A program made the translations under genes and the position numbers. The notes under the pieces are model-generated. The model did not search any database. It was not told the origin of the DNA and saw nothing but the letters and a program-made list of their open reading frames with translations. Positions 25,529 to 32,971 of a stretch of DNA of 64,000 nt are shown here, piece after piece (position 1 is the first letter of the stretch; each line of letters opens with the position of its first letter). Source of the stretch: Rhizobacter sp. (GTDB lineage: Bacteria > Pseudomonadota > Gammaproteobacteria > Burkholderiales > Burkholderiaceae_C); NCBI GenBank assembly GCA_019635355.1, contig JAHBZQ010000001.1, positions 4,526,001-4,590,000 on the forward strand, read 5' to 3'.

Positions 25529-25543
25529 CCCGGATCAGGCGCC
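25520..25543. terminator. inverted repeat covering the stop codons of gpsA and trmL
   Basis: GGCGCCTGA - CCCGGA - TCAGGCGCC: nine-base arms and a six-base loop. Each arm contains the final Ala codon and TGA of one of the two convergent genes. No T-run follows on either strand, so it would be a weak or Rho-assisted terminator, or an mRNA 3'-end stabiliser. Confidence 0.45.
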
Positions 25544-26005
25544 GCCCTGGTAGCCGTTCTGCCGCCAGGCTTCGAAGACGGTGACCGCCACGGCATTGCT
25601 CAGGTTGAGGCTGCGCTGTTCGGGCTTCATGGGCAGCCGCACCCGCTGGGGGAGCGGAAAGCTTTCGCGCAGCTCGGGTGCGAGGCCTGCCGTTTCCGAC
25701 CCGAAGACAAACCAGTCTCCTGGCTGCCACGACACCTGCGAAAAGGGCTGGCTGCCGCGTGTGGTGAAGGCGAAGAGCCGCTGCGGGGCAGGGCGCGCCG
25801 TGTCGAGAAAGGCCTGCCACGACGTATGGCGCTGAACGGGCGCGTACTCGTGGTAGTCGAGGCCCGCGCGCCGCAGCAGGCGGTCGTCCATCGAGAAGCC
25901 GAGCGGCTCGATGAGGTGCAAGGCGCAGCCGGTGTTGGCCGCGAGGCGGATCACGTTGCCGGTGTTGGGGGGAATCTCCGGCTGCACGAGGACGATGTTG
26001 AACAT
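25535..26005 (-). CDS. trmL: tRNA (cytidine(34)-2'-O)-methyltransferase
   Basis: SPOUT-class methyltransferase, 156 aa, methylating the wobble base of leucine tRNAs. The start MFNIVLVQPEIPPNTGNVIR is the family hallmark, and the knotted C-terminal part shows FVFGSETAGL and RSLNLSNAVAVTVFEAWRQ. The ATG at 26005 is chosen because family members begin precisely there, although the frame is open further upstream. It follows comF by 11 bp on the same strand and converges on gpsA. Confidence 0.95.
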   Translation of the reverse strand: MFNIVLVQPEIPPNTGNVIRLAANTGCALHLIEPLGFSMDDRLLRRAGLDYHEYAPVQRHTSWQAFLDTARPAPQRLFAFTTRGSQPFSQVSWQPGDWFVFGSETAGLAPELRESFPLPQRVRLPMKPEQRSLNLSNAVAVTVFEAWRQNGYQGGA

Positions 26006-26016
26006 GGCGAAGGGGG

Positions 26017-26721
26017 TCAGGAGGCGTCGCGCGGCGTGCGGGCCAGGGCCCAGGCCGACACGCGTGTCGCGCCCGCCTGCTTGAGCACGCGGGCGAGTTC
26101 GGCGCAGGTGGCGCCGGTGGTCATCACGTCGTCGATCACGGCTACGTGCAAACCCTGCAGCTGTGCGCGGCGCAAGGGCTCGACGGCGAAGACGCCGCGC
26201 ACGTTGGCGGCGCGCTCCTCGGGCGGCAGGTCGAGCTGGTGGGGGCTGTCCTTCACGCGCAGCAGCAGGTAGGCGTCGCAGCGGATCGCCAAATCGCGCG
26301 CGAGCCGGCGGGCGGCCTCCCAAGCCTGGTTGTAGCCACGTTCGCGCAGTCGCTCGCGGCTCAGCGGAACCGGCACCAGCAGGTCGGGCGGGGGGGCGCT
26401 GTCGTGTTGAAGCGCGGTGCGAAGCGGCGCGACCAGCGCATCGGCGAGTTCCAGCGCGTCACGAAACTTGAAGCGGGCGATGAGTGTGGACCAGGGGTAG
26501 GCGTAGTCGAGTCCGGTGCGTGCGGCATCGAAATCGGGCGGGTGCGTCAGGCACTGCCCGCAGACCGCCACCCCTTCCGGTACCTGCAAGGCGCAGCGTT
26601 CGCAACGTGGCACCACGCTCGCGTAGCGCTGCTGGCAATGGCCGCACAGCGCGCCGTCTCCCCACCCCCGGCACACGGCGCAGAGGCTGGGCAAGGGCTG
26701 AAGCAGACGGCTGAACAACAT
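26017..26721 (-). CDS. comF: ComF family protein (phosphoribosyltransferase fold)
   Basis: Competence-associated protein, 234 aa. An N-terminal zinc-finger-like region has four CxxC pairs (CAVC, CGHC, CERC, CGQC), and the C-terminal PRTase fold carries the PRPP loop AVIDDVMTTGATCAEL. In naturally transformable bacteria ComF acts in handling incoming single-stranded DNA; many non-competent species also carry it. Start ATG at 26721. Divergent from the methyltransferase gene with only 24 bp between starts. Confidence 0.92.
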   Translation of the reverse strand: MLFSRLLQPLPSLCAVCRGWGDGALCGHCQQRYASVVPRCERCALQVPEGVAVCGQCLTHPPDFDAARTGLDYAYPWSTLIARFKFRDALELADALVAPLRTALQHDSAPPPDLLVPVPLSRERLRERGYNQAWEAARRLARDLAIRCDAYLLLRVKDSPHQLDLPPEERAANVRGVFAVEPLRRAQLQGLHVAVIDDVMTTGATCAELARVLKQAGATRVSAWALARTPRDAS

Positions 26722-26729
26722 CGGCTCAA

Positions 26730-26735
26730 TATACT
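26730..26735 (+). promoter_or_regulatory. candidate -10 box for the BioC-like gene (near-leaderless)
   Basis: TATACT ends 10 bp before the ATG at 26746, with no Shine-Dalgarno sequence in between. No good -35 hexamer at the usual distance. Activity is inferred. Confidence 0.3.
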
Positions 26736-26745
26736 GCCCCACCTC

Positions 26746-27657
26746 ATGAGCACGCCCTCTGCATCGACCGCTCGACAACTCGACCCGGCGAGCGTGCAAG
26801 CCTGGTTGCGCCGCTTGGCACGCGCGCCCGAAGCGCCCTGGCTGCATGCCGAAGTGGCGAGGCGCATGGCCGATCGGCTCGCGTTCATCCGTGTGCAGCC
26901 GCAGGTCGTGCTGGACTGGTGGGCGTTCGGCGGCGCCAGCACGGAGCTGTTGCTGAAGACCTACCCGCAGGCGCGCCATCTGGCGGTGGAACCGACCCAG
27001 GCCTTGCAGGCACGCAGCCAGCAGGCGATGGCGGCGCCGTGGTGGTCACCCCGTCGCTGGCGCGGGGCGCCGGTCTCCGTGATGGCGCCCGAGGCGGTGG
27101 CGCCGGCCAGCGTGCACCTGCTCTGGGCCAACATGATGCTGCACGCAGTGGTCGACCCCGCCCGGCTGGTGGCCCAGTGGCAGCAGTTGCTCGCGGTCGA
27201 TGGCTTCGTCATGTTCTCGGGTCTCGGGCCTGGCAGCCTGCGAGCGCTGAACGAGATCTACGCCCGCATGGGCTGGGGTGCGCCGCTGGCCGACTTCGTC
27301 GACATGCACGACCTGGGCGACATGCTGGTGCAGGCGGGCTTTGCCGACCCGGTGATGGACCAGGAGGTCCTCACCCTGAGCTGGGACAGCGCCGAGGCAC
27401 TCTTGAAGGAGCTGCGCACCCTGGGTCCGAACGCGTCGCCGCAGCGCTTCGCCGGGCTGCGCACGCCGCGTTGGCGCCAATGCCTCCTGGCGGAACTCGA
27501 AAGCCTGGCTCGACCCGACGGCCGCATCCACCTCGACTTCGAGATCGCCTACGGGCATGCCTTCAAGGCCACGCCGCGCGCGCCGCTGGCGGCCGAGACC
27601 CGCGTCTCGGTCGACGACATGCGTGCCATGGTGCGCAACAGGCCGCCCAGAGGGTGA
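26746..27657 (+). CDS. BioC-like SAM-dependent methyltransferase with altered SAM loop
   Basis: Protein of 303 aa with a class I methyltransferase fold similar to BioC (malonyl-ACP O-methyltransferase of biotin synthesis). The usual motif I VLDLGCGTG is replaced by VLDWWAFGGAS; the acidic strand end (AVEPTQAL) and the post-motif region VHLLWANMMLHAVVDP are present, and YGHAFK near the C-terminus recalls BioC. No other bio gene is adjacent. The function is therefore tentative: a BioC variant or an enzyme that has lost SAM binding. It is followed by the 213-bp coxB leader. Confidence 0.7.
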   Translation: MSTPSASTARQLDPASVQAWLRRLARAPEAPWLHAEVARRMADRLAFIRVQPQVVLDWWAFGGASTELLLKTYPQARHLAVEPTQALQARSQQAMAAPWWSPRRWRGAPVSVMAPEAVAPASVHLLWANMMLHAVVDPARLVAQWQQLLAVDGFVMFSGLGPGSLRALNEIYARMGWGAPLADFVDMHDLGDMLVQAGFADPVMDQEVLTLSWDSAEALLKELRTLGPNASPQRFAGLRTPRWRQCLLAELESLARPDGRIHLDFEIAYGHAFKATPRAPLAAETRVSVDDMRAMVRNRPPRG

Positions 27658-27664
27658 GCCCGGT

Positions 27665-27694
27665 TTGAGGCACCTCAATCGGGTGCGCTAAACT
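27665..27694 (+). promoter_or_regulatory. candidate coxB promoter with a palindromic -35 region
   Basis: TTGAGG (27665-27670) and TAAACT (27689-27694) are 18 bp apart, a good sigma70-type layout. The -35 hexamer is one arm of TTGAGG-CA-CCTCAA (27665-27678), a possible repressor or activator site. A start near 27701 would leave about 170 nt of leader before coxB. Confidence 0.5.
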
Positions 27695-27761
27695 TGTGGG
27701 CTTGAAAAATGCAGGTCCGCCCGGGGGTGCTTGCGTGTCGTAGGTCGCTCGGGGTCTCACG

Positions 27762-27831
27762 GAAACGGGGACAACGGCCCGTTTCGACTTCCACCCCATG
27801 CGATGCCTCGACGACCCAGGCAAGTCGTCGA
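27762..27831 (+). promoter_or_regulatory. two perfect hairpins in the coxB 5' leader
   Basis: Hairpin 1: GAAACGGG (27762-27769) pairs with CCCGTTTC (27778-27785). Hairpin 2: TCGACGAC (27808-27815) pairs with GTCGTCGA (27824-27831), with an eight-base loop. Both are 8-bp perfect stems in a non-coding leader that ends 39 bp before the coxB start. They may stabilise the mRNA or control translation; no known riboswitch is recognised. Confidence 0.5.
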
Positions 27832-27870
27832 TGCGATGGCTCGATGTGATTCTTGAAAACTGAAACGACC

Positions 27871-29055
27871 ATGATGAAGACGACGAAATCACTGTGGCAG
27901 TCTTTTGCCCGGAGGGCGGGGCAGACCTGTGTGGCGGCGTGCACCGCGCTGGCCGGCACGGCCGCGATGGCCGTCAACAGCCTGCCGGGTGGCCCGGCGG
28001 TGAACCAGCTGGACCTGCATCCCCCGGTCACCAAGATCGCCGCCGAACAGCAGTGGTTGCACAACTTCATGCTGATCGTCTGCCTGGTGATCTTCGTCGC
28101 CGTCTTCGGCGTCATGTTCTATTCCATCTTCAAGCACCGCAAGTCCAAGGGTGCCAAGGCCTCGAACTTCCATGAAAGCGTGAAGGTCGAGATTGCCTGG
28201 ACGGTGGTGCCCTTCATCATCGTGATCCTGATGGCGCTGCCCGCCACCAAAGCCGTGGTCGCCATGAAGGACACCAGCTCCGCCGACATCACCATCAAGG
28301 CCACCGGCATCCAGTGGAAGTGGGGCTACGACTACCTGAAGGGCGAAGGCGAGGGCATCGGCTTCCTCTCCACGCTCGACGTCGCCCAGCGCGAGATGTC
28401 CGACTCCGGCAAGCCCTCCGGCGACGACTACCTGCTCAAGGTCGACAACCCGCTCGTGGTGCCGGTCGACAAGAAGATCCGCATCATCACGACCGCTTCC
28501 GACGTGATCCACGCCTTCATGGTGCCGGCCTTCGGCATCAAGCAGGACGCGATCCCCGGTTTCGTGCGCGACACCTGGTTCCGTGCCGAGAAGACCGGCG
28601 ACTTCTACGGCCAGTGCGCCGAGCTGTGCGGCAAGGAACACGCCTACATGCCGATCCACGTGAAGGTGCTGTCGCAGGCCGACTACACCAAGTGGGTCGA
28701 AGGCAAGCAGAAGGAAATGGCCGCCAAGGCCGACGATCCGACCAAGGTCTGGGCTCAGCCCGAACTGGCCGCGCGCGGCGAGAAGGTCTACGCCGCCAAC
28801 TGCGTGGCCTGCCACGGTGCCCAAGGGCAGGGTGGCGCAGGCAAGAAGCTCGACGGTTCGCCCATCGTGCTCGACGCCGACAAAGGCAAGCAGGTCGCCA
28901 TCCTGCTGAACGGTGCGGCCAACGGCGCCATGCCCGCGTGGAAGCAGCTCAGCGACACCGAGATCGCCGCGGTCATCACCTACACGAAGAACGCCTGGTC
29001 CAACAAGACCGGCCAGCTCGTGCAGCCGGCTGACATCGCCGCCGCCCGCAAGTAA
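27871..29055 (+). CDS. ctaC: cytochrome c oxidase subunit II with fused cytochrome c domain
   Basis: CuA subunit (CoxB/CtaC) of a caa3-like heme-copper oxidase, 394 aa. A signal sequence (to about residue 33) is followed by two membrane spans, then the cupredoxin domain with the CuA ligands: H in SDVIHAFMVPAFG and the cluster CAELCGKEHAYM. The C-terminal 100 residues form a cytochrome c domain with heme site CVACH and a distal methionine in GAMPAWKQL. The ATG at 27871 is chosen over a TTG at 27853. It starts the cox operon, 32 bp before subunit I. Confidence 0.96.
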   Translation: MMKTTKSLWQSFARRAGQTCVAACTALAGTAAMAVNSLPGGPAVNQLDLHPPVTKIAAEQQWLHNFMLIVCLVIFVAVFGVMFYSIFKHRKSKGAKASNFHESVKVEIAWTVVPFIIVILMALPATKAVVAMKDTSSADITIKATGIQWKWGYDYLKGEGEGIGFLSTLDVAQREMSDSGKPSGDDYLLKVDNPLVVPVDKKIRIITTASDVIHAFMVPAFGIKQDAIPGFVRDTWFRAEKTGDFYGQCAELCGKEHAYMPIHVKVLSQADYTKWVEGKQKEMAAKADDPTKVWAQPELAARGEKVYAANCVACHGAQGQGGAGKKLDGSPIVLDADKGKQVAILLNGAANGAMPAWKQLSDTEIAAVITYTKNAWSNKTGQLVQPADIAAARK

Positions 29056-29087
29056 TTCCCAGAACACCGCGCCCCAAAGGAACACAC

Positions 29088-30725
29088 ATGAGTGCTGTAC
29101 TCGATCCCCACGGCCACGCGGCCGGCGACCACGGCCATGACCACGCGCATGACGACCACCACCCGCATGGCTGGCGTCGCTGGGTGTTTGCCACCAACCA
29201 CAAGGACATCGGCACGCTGTACCTGCTGTTCAGCTTCACGATGTTCCTGTTCGGTGGCGTGCTCGCACTGCTGATCCGAGCCGAGCTGTTCCAGCCTGGC
29301 CTGCAGATCGTGAACCCGCAGCTGTTCAACCAGCTGACCACCATGCACGGCCTGATCATGGTGTTCGGCGCGATCATGCCGGCCTTCGTCGGCTTCGCGA
29401 ACTGGATGATCCCGCTGCAGATCGGCGCCGCCGACATGGCCTTCGCGCGGATGAACAACCTGAGCTTCTGGCTGCTCATCCCCGCCGGCATCATGCTCGT
29501 GGCCTCGTTCTTCATGCCTGGTGGCGCCCCCGCCGCCGGCTGGACGTTGTATGCGCCGCTCACGCTGCAGATGGGCCCATCGATGGACGCCGGCATCTTC
29601 GCGATGCACATCCTCGGCGCCTCGTCGATCATGGGCTCGATCAACATCATCGTGACCATCCTCAACATGCGCGCCCCCGGCATGACGCTGATGAAGATGC
29701 CGATGTTCTGCTGGACCTGGCTGATCACGGCCTACCTGCTGATCGCCGTGATGCCGGTGCTCGCTGGCGCCATCACGATGACGCTGACCGACCGCCACTT
29801 CGGCACCGCCTTCTTCAACCCCGCAGGCGGCGGCGACCCGATCATGTACCAGCACATCTTCTGGTTCTTCGGTCACCCCGAGGTGTACATCATGATCCTG
29901 CCGGCCTTCGGCATCGTGAGCCACATCGTGCCGGCCTTCGCCCGCAAGCGCCTCTTCGGCTACACCTCGATGGTGTACGCCACCTCGTCGATCGCCATCC
30001 TGTCGTTCATCGTGTGGGCCCACCACATGTTCACGACCGGCATGCCGGTGACGGGCCAGCTCTTCTTCATGTACGCGACGATGCTGATCGCGATCCCGAC
30101 GGGCGTGAAGGTGTTCAACTGGATCGCGACCATGTGGCGCGGCTCGATGACCTTCGAGACGCCGATGCTCTTCGCGGTCGGCTTCATCTTCGTGTTCACG
30201 ATGGGTGGCTTCACCGGCCTGATCCTCTCGGTGGCGCCGATCGACATCCAGCTGCAAGACACCTATTACGTCGTGGCGCACTTCCACTACGTGCTGGTGG
30301 CCGGCTCGCTGTACGCCATGTTCGCCGGCTACTACTACTGGGCGCCCAAGTGGACAGGCGTGATGTATTCCGAGACGCGCGGCAAGATCCACTTCTGGGG
30401 CTCGTTGATCTTCTTCAACGTCACCTTCTTCCCGATGCACTTCCTCGGCCTGGCCGGCATGCCGCGTCGTTATGCCGACTACCCGATGCAGTTCGCCGAC
30501 TTCAACGCCTTGGCGACCGTGGGTGCCTTCGGCTTCGGTCTGATGCAGGTGTACTTCCTGCTCTTCGTCGTGCTGCCGGCCATGCGCGGCAAGGGCGAGA
30601 AGGCCCCGCAGAAGCCGTGGGAAGCCGCTGAAGGCCTGGAGTGGGAAGTGCCGTCGCCGGCCCCCTTCCATACCTTCGAGACGCCCCCGAAGCTGAACGC
30701 GTCGGCCACCAAGGTGATCGGCTGA
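29088..30725 (+). CDS. ctaD: cytochrome c oxidase subunit I
   Basis: Catalytic subunit with heme a, heme a3 and CuB, 545 aa and 12 membrane helices. The cross-linked His-Tyr pair is in FWFFGHPEVYIMILPAFG, the heme a ligand in TMHGLIMVFG, CuB histidines in WAHHMFTTG, and the heme ligands of helix X in VVAHFHYVLVAG. The N-terminal 28 residues are strikingly His- and Asp-rich (GDHGHDHAHDDHHPHG), a possible metal-binding tail. It is the second gene of the cox operon. Confidence 0.98.
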   Translation: MSAVLDPHGHAAGDHGHDHAHDDHHPHGWRRWVFATNHKDIGTLYLLFSFTMFLFGGVLALLIRAELFQPGLQIVNPQLFNQLTTMHGLIMVFGAIMPAFVGFANWMIPLQIGAADMAFARMNNLSFWLLIPAGIMLVASFFMPGGAPAAGWTLYAPLTLQMGPSMDAGIFAMHILGASSIMGSINIIVTILNMRAPGMTLMKMPMFCWTWLITAYLLIAVMPVLAGAITMTLTDRHFGTAFFNPAGGGDPIMYQHIFWFFGHPEVYIMILPAFGIVSHIVPAFARKRLFGYTSMVYATSSIAILSFIVWAHHMFTTGMPVTGQLFFMYATMLIAIPTGVKVFNWIATMWRGSMTFETPMLFAVGFIFVFTMGGFTGLILSVAPIDIQLQDTYYVVAHFHYVLVAGSLYAMFAGYYYWAPKWTGVMYSETRGKIHFWGSLIFFNVTFFPMHFLGLAGMPRRYADYPMQFADFNALATVGAFGFGLMQVYFLLFVVLPAMRGKGEKAPQKPWEAAEGLEWEVPSPAPFHTFETPPKLNASATKVIG

Positions 30726-30758
30726 TCGCCACCGCGTTGTTGAGCTGAGTCCTCCGCC

Positions 30759-30869
30759 ATGACGCCAGAGCAGAAGAAGAGCAACCGCAAGCTGGGTCTG
30801 ATCCTGGCCTCGGTGGTGCTCGTGTTCTTTCTCGGTTTCATGGCGCGCATGGTCTTCCTGGGCCATTGA
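30759..30869 (+). CDS. cytochrome oxidase small assembly protein (36 aa)
   Basis: A very short gene, 36 codons, coding for MTPEQKKSNRKLGLILASV and then a hydrophobic stretch ending in MARMVFLGH. One membrane span (about 12-30) with a lysine/arginine-rich cytoplasmic N-terminus. It fills the gap between subunit I and ctaG, ending one base before the ctaG start. A protein of this size and place is a known feature of Burkholderiales cox operons; its role in assembly is assumed from position, not proven. Confidence 0.8.
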   Translation: MTPEQKKSNRKLGLILASVVLVFFLGFMARMVFLGH

Positions 30870-30870
30870 G

Positions 30871-31473
30871 ATGAGCCACGGCCGCCGCGCTTCGCTGCTG
30901 CTCGACAACCGCCGCATGGTGGGCAAGCTGGCCGTGGTCGCGGTGCTGATGTTCGGCTTCGGCTATGCGCTGGTGCCGATGTACCGCGCGATCTGCACAG
31001 CGCTCGGCATCAACGTGCTGTCGGTCAGCGAGAAGGCCGTGCCCGGCAACTCGAAGGCCACGCCGGCCAACACGCAGGTCGACACCTCGCGCACCGTCAC
31101 GGTCGAGTTCGATGCCAACGCGCGTGGCCCCTGGGACTTCAAGCCCGCCAAGCGTTATGTGGATGTGCACCCCGGTGAATTGACCACCGTGATGTACGAG
31201 TTCAAGAACATCCAGAACCGCACGATGGCGGCGCAGGCCATCCCGAGCTATGCGCCCAAGCAGGCCACGCCGCACTTCAACAAGCTCGAGTGCTTCTGCT
31301 TCAACGAATACACCCTCAAGCCGGGCGAGTCGCGCCAGTGGCCAGTGGTGTTCGTGATCGACCCGAAGCTGCCGAAGGACGTGAAGACCATCACCTTGTC
31401 GTACACCTTCTTCGAGGTCGGCGGCAAGGTGGCGGGGCAGGTGAAGGCACAAGCGAAGGAGCCGCAGTCATGA
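30871..31473 (+). CDS. ctaG: cytochrome c oxidase assembly protein CtaG/Cox11
   Basis: Copper chaperone that delivers CuB to subunit I, 200 aa. An N-terminal span (about 18-36) is followed by a periplasmic immunoglobulin-like domain. The copper-binding CFCF motif is at 141-144 (LECFCFNEYTL), and the PVVFVIDPKLPKDVKTITLSYTFF end is typical. Starts one base after the small protein and overlaps the DUF2970 gene by 4 bp. Confidence 0.96.
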   Translation: MSHGRRASLLLDNRRMVGKLAVVAVLMFGFGYALVPMYRAICTALGINVLSVSEKAVPGNSKATPANTQVDTSRTVTVEFDANARGPWDFKPAKRYVDVHPGELTTVMYEFKNIQNRTMAAQAIPSYAPKQATPHFNKLECFCFNEYTLKPGESRQWPVVFVIDPKLPKDVKTITLSYTFFEVGGKVAGQVKAQAKEPQS

Positions 31474-31703
31474 CGTCCGACGGACTGAAAGACGCGGTCA
31501 AGCGAAAAGGTTCGTTCGGCCAGACGCTGCGTGCGGTGGGCTGGTCGTTTTTCGGCGTTCGCAAGTCCGCCGAGCATGAGAAGGACATGGCGCAGTTGAA
31601 CCCAGTGCACGTCATCATCGCGGGCGTGATCGCCGCGGTGGTGTTCATCGTGGCACTGGTGTTGATCGTGCGTTGGGTGCTGTCGAGCGGGGTCGCTGCC
31701 TAG
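31470..31703 (+). CDS. DUF2970 domain protein
   Basis: Small protein of 77 aa: a basic cytoplasmic segment with QTLRAVGWSFFGVRK, then HVIIAGVIAAVVFIVALVLIVRWVL, a single membrane span. The RAVxWSFFGVRK segment is the DUF2970 hallmark. Function unknown. Its ATG overlaps the ctaG stop (ATGA), and coxC follows after 59 bp, so it is co-expressed with the oxidase and may be an accessory subunit or assembly helper. Confidence 0.88.
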   Translation: MTSDGLKDAVKRKGSFGQTLRAVGWSFFGVRKSAEHEKDMAQLNPVHVIIAGVIAAVVFIVALVLIVRWVLSSGVAA

Positions 31704-31762
31704 TCGGCGCCGTGCTCAAGAAGAGTCAAGATTCACAAGAGATCCGATCCGTAGGAGAAAAC

Positions 31763-32647
31763 ATGTCGGCAGCGACAACCCCCGGGCAAGCCCCTCACTA
31801 CTTCGTTCCCGCCCCCTCGCGGCACCCCGTGATGGCCTCGATCGGCCTGTTCATGGTGATCCTCGGCGCGGGCCAGTGGATCAACGGCCACGGCTGGGCT
31901 GCCTACGTGCTGCTGTTCGGCTTGCTGTGGTGGGCCTTCGTGCTCAAGCAGTGGTTCGGTGACGCCATCCGCGAAAGCGAAGGCGGCCTCTACAGCGACC
32001 GCATCGACGTGTCGTACCGCTGGAGCATGAGCTGGTTCATCTTCTCGGAAGTGATGTTCTTCGGCGCCTTCTTCGGCGCGCTGTACTGGGCCCGAATCCA
32101 CTCGGTGCCGAGCCTGGGCAGCCTCGAGAACGCGCTGCTGTGGCCTGACTTCAAGGCCTTCTGGCCGAGCAGCGTGGCGGGTGCCACCGCGGCGCCGGCC
32201 GGCACGGTCGAACCCTTCTCGGTGATGGGCCCGTGGCCGATCCCGACGATCAACACCGCGCTGCTGCTGACCTCGGGTGTCACGCTTACGATCGCGCACC
32301 ACGCGCTGATCGCCGGCAACCGTGGCAAGACCATCGTGTGGATGTGGATCACCGTGCTCCTGGGCGCCACCTTCCTCGGCTTCCAGGCCTACGAGTACAT
32401 GCACGCGTACAAGGACCTGAACCTCAAGCTCAACTCGGGCGTCTACGGTTCGACCTTCTACATGCTGACTGGCTTCCACGGCTTCCACGTGTGCGTGGGT
32501 GCCCTGATGCTGCTCTTCATCACACTGCGCCTGCACAAGGGGCACTTCACGCCGCAGCGCCACTTCGGCTTCGAAGGCGCCGCGTGGTACTGGCACTTCG
32601 TGGACGTGGTGTGGCTCGGCCTGTACATCGTGGTGTACTGGCTCTGA
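31763..32647 (+). CDS. ctaE: cytochrome c oxidase subunit III
   Basis: Seven-helix subunit III, 294 aa, stabilising proton uptake in the oxidase. Visible are HYFVPAPSRHPVMASIGLF at the start, the SEVMFFGAFFGALYWAR helix, the HALIAGNRGKT loop and the final GFEGAAWYWHFVDVVWL. The ATG at 31763 follows an AGGAGA ribosome site. It ends the structural part of the operon and is followed by a strong terminator. Confidence 0.97.
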   Translation: MSAATTPGQAPHYFVPAPSRHPVMASIGLFMVILGAGQWINGHGWAAYVLLFGLLWWAFVLKQWFGDAIRESEGGLYSDRIDVSYRWSMSWFIFSEVMFFGAFFGALYWARIHSVPSLGSLENALLWPDFKAFWPSSVAGATAAPAGTVEPFSVMGPWPIPTINTALLLTSGVTLTIAHHALIAGNRGKTIVWMWITVLLGATFLGFQAYEYMHAYKDLNLKLNSGVYGSTFYMLTGFHGFHVCVGALMLLFITLRLHKGHFTPQRHFGFEGAAWYWHFVDVVWLGLYIVVYWL

Positions 32648-32669
32648 GCCCAGAGTCCATCCCGATGCG

Positions 32670-32695
32670 AAAAGAGCGCCTCGCGGCGCTCTTTT
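32670..32695. terminator. intrinsic terminator between coxC and the convergent DUF2909 gene
   Basis: Eleven-base arms AAAAGAGCGCC / GGCGCTCTTTT with a TCGC loop. The A-rich and T-rich flanks make it usable in both directions, serving ctaE and the small gene on the minus strand. Confidence 0.88.
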
Positions 32696-32717
32696 GCTTT
32701 GTCTGGAACCGAAGCGC

Positions 32718-32939
32718 TCAGCGTTCGATCGGAATGCCGGTGGGCTTGATCCAGCCCATCTTGTAGGCGAGCAGGATGCACAGGAACAGCAGGACCGAGA
32801 GCCCGACACGCACCGCCAGCGCGCGCATCATGTTCGAGGTCTTGGGTTTGCCATCCCGCCCGTCGCGCATCATGAACACGCCCGCTGATGCGAGCGCAGC
32901 GACGATGAACACCAGGGCTGCCGCAATGAAGTACTTCAT
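32718..32939 (-). CDS. twin transmembrane protein (DUF2909 type)
   Basis: Small membrane protein of 73 aa with two predicted helices (about 2-24 and 43-62) joined by the basic loop MRDGRDGKPKTSN. It ends in GWIKPTGIPIER. Matches the small twin-span family found beside cox genes in Burkholderiales. It faces the opposite way from the oxidase genes, back to back with SURF1 (32 bp apart). Role unknown; context suggests oxidase assembly or stability. Confidence 0.82.
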   Translation of the reverse strand: MKYFIAAALVFIVAALASAGVFMMRDGRDGKPKTSNMMRALAVRVGLSVLLFLCILLAYKMGWIKPTGIPIER

Positions 32940-32971
32940 GGTCGACGATTATTCCACCCGGTGCTGCGGCG

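Noticed and set aside
27709..27849. A 46-codon open frame in the coxB leader starting MQVRPGVLAC
   Set aside because: No ribosome site, Arg/Ser-rich with no membrane or domain pattern, and it runs through both hairpins; most likely chance in GC-rich DNA.
28980..30926. A 648-codon His/Arg-rich minus-strand frame opposite subunit I
   Set aside because: Composition is that of reversed GC-rich coding DNA; subunit I on the plus strand is unmistakable.
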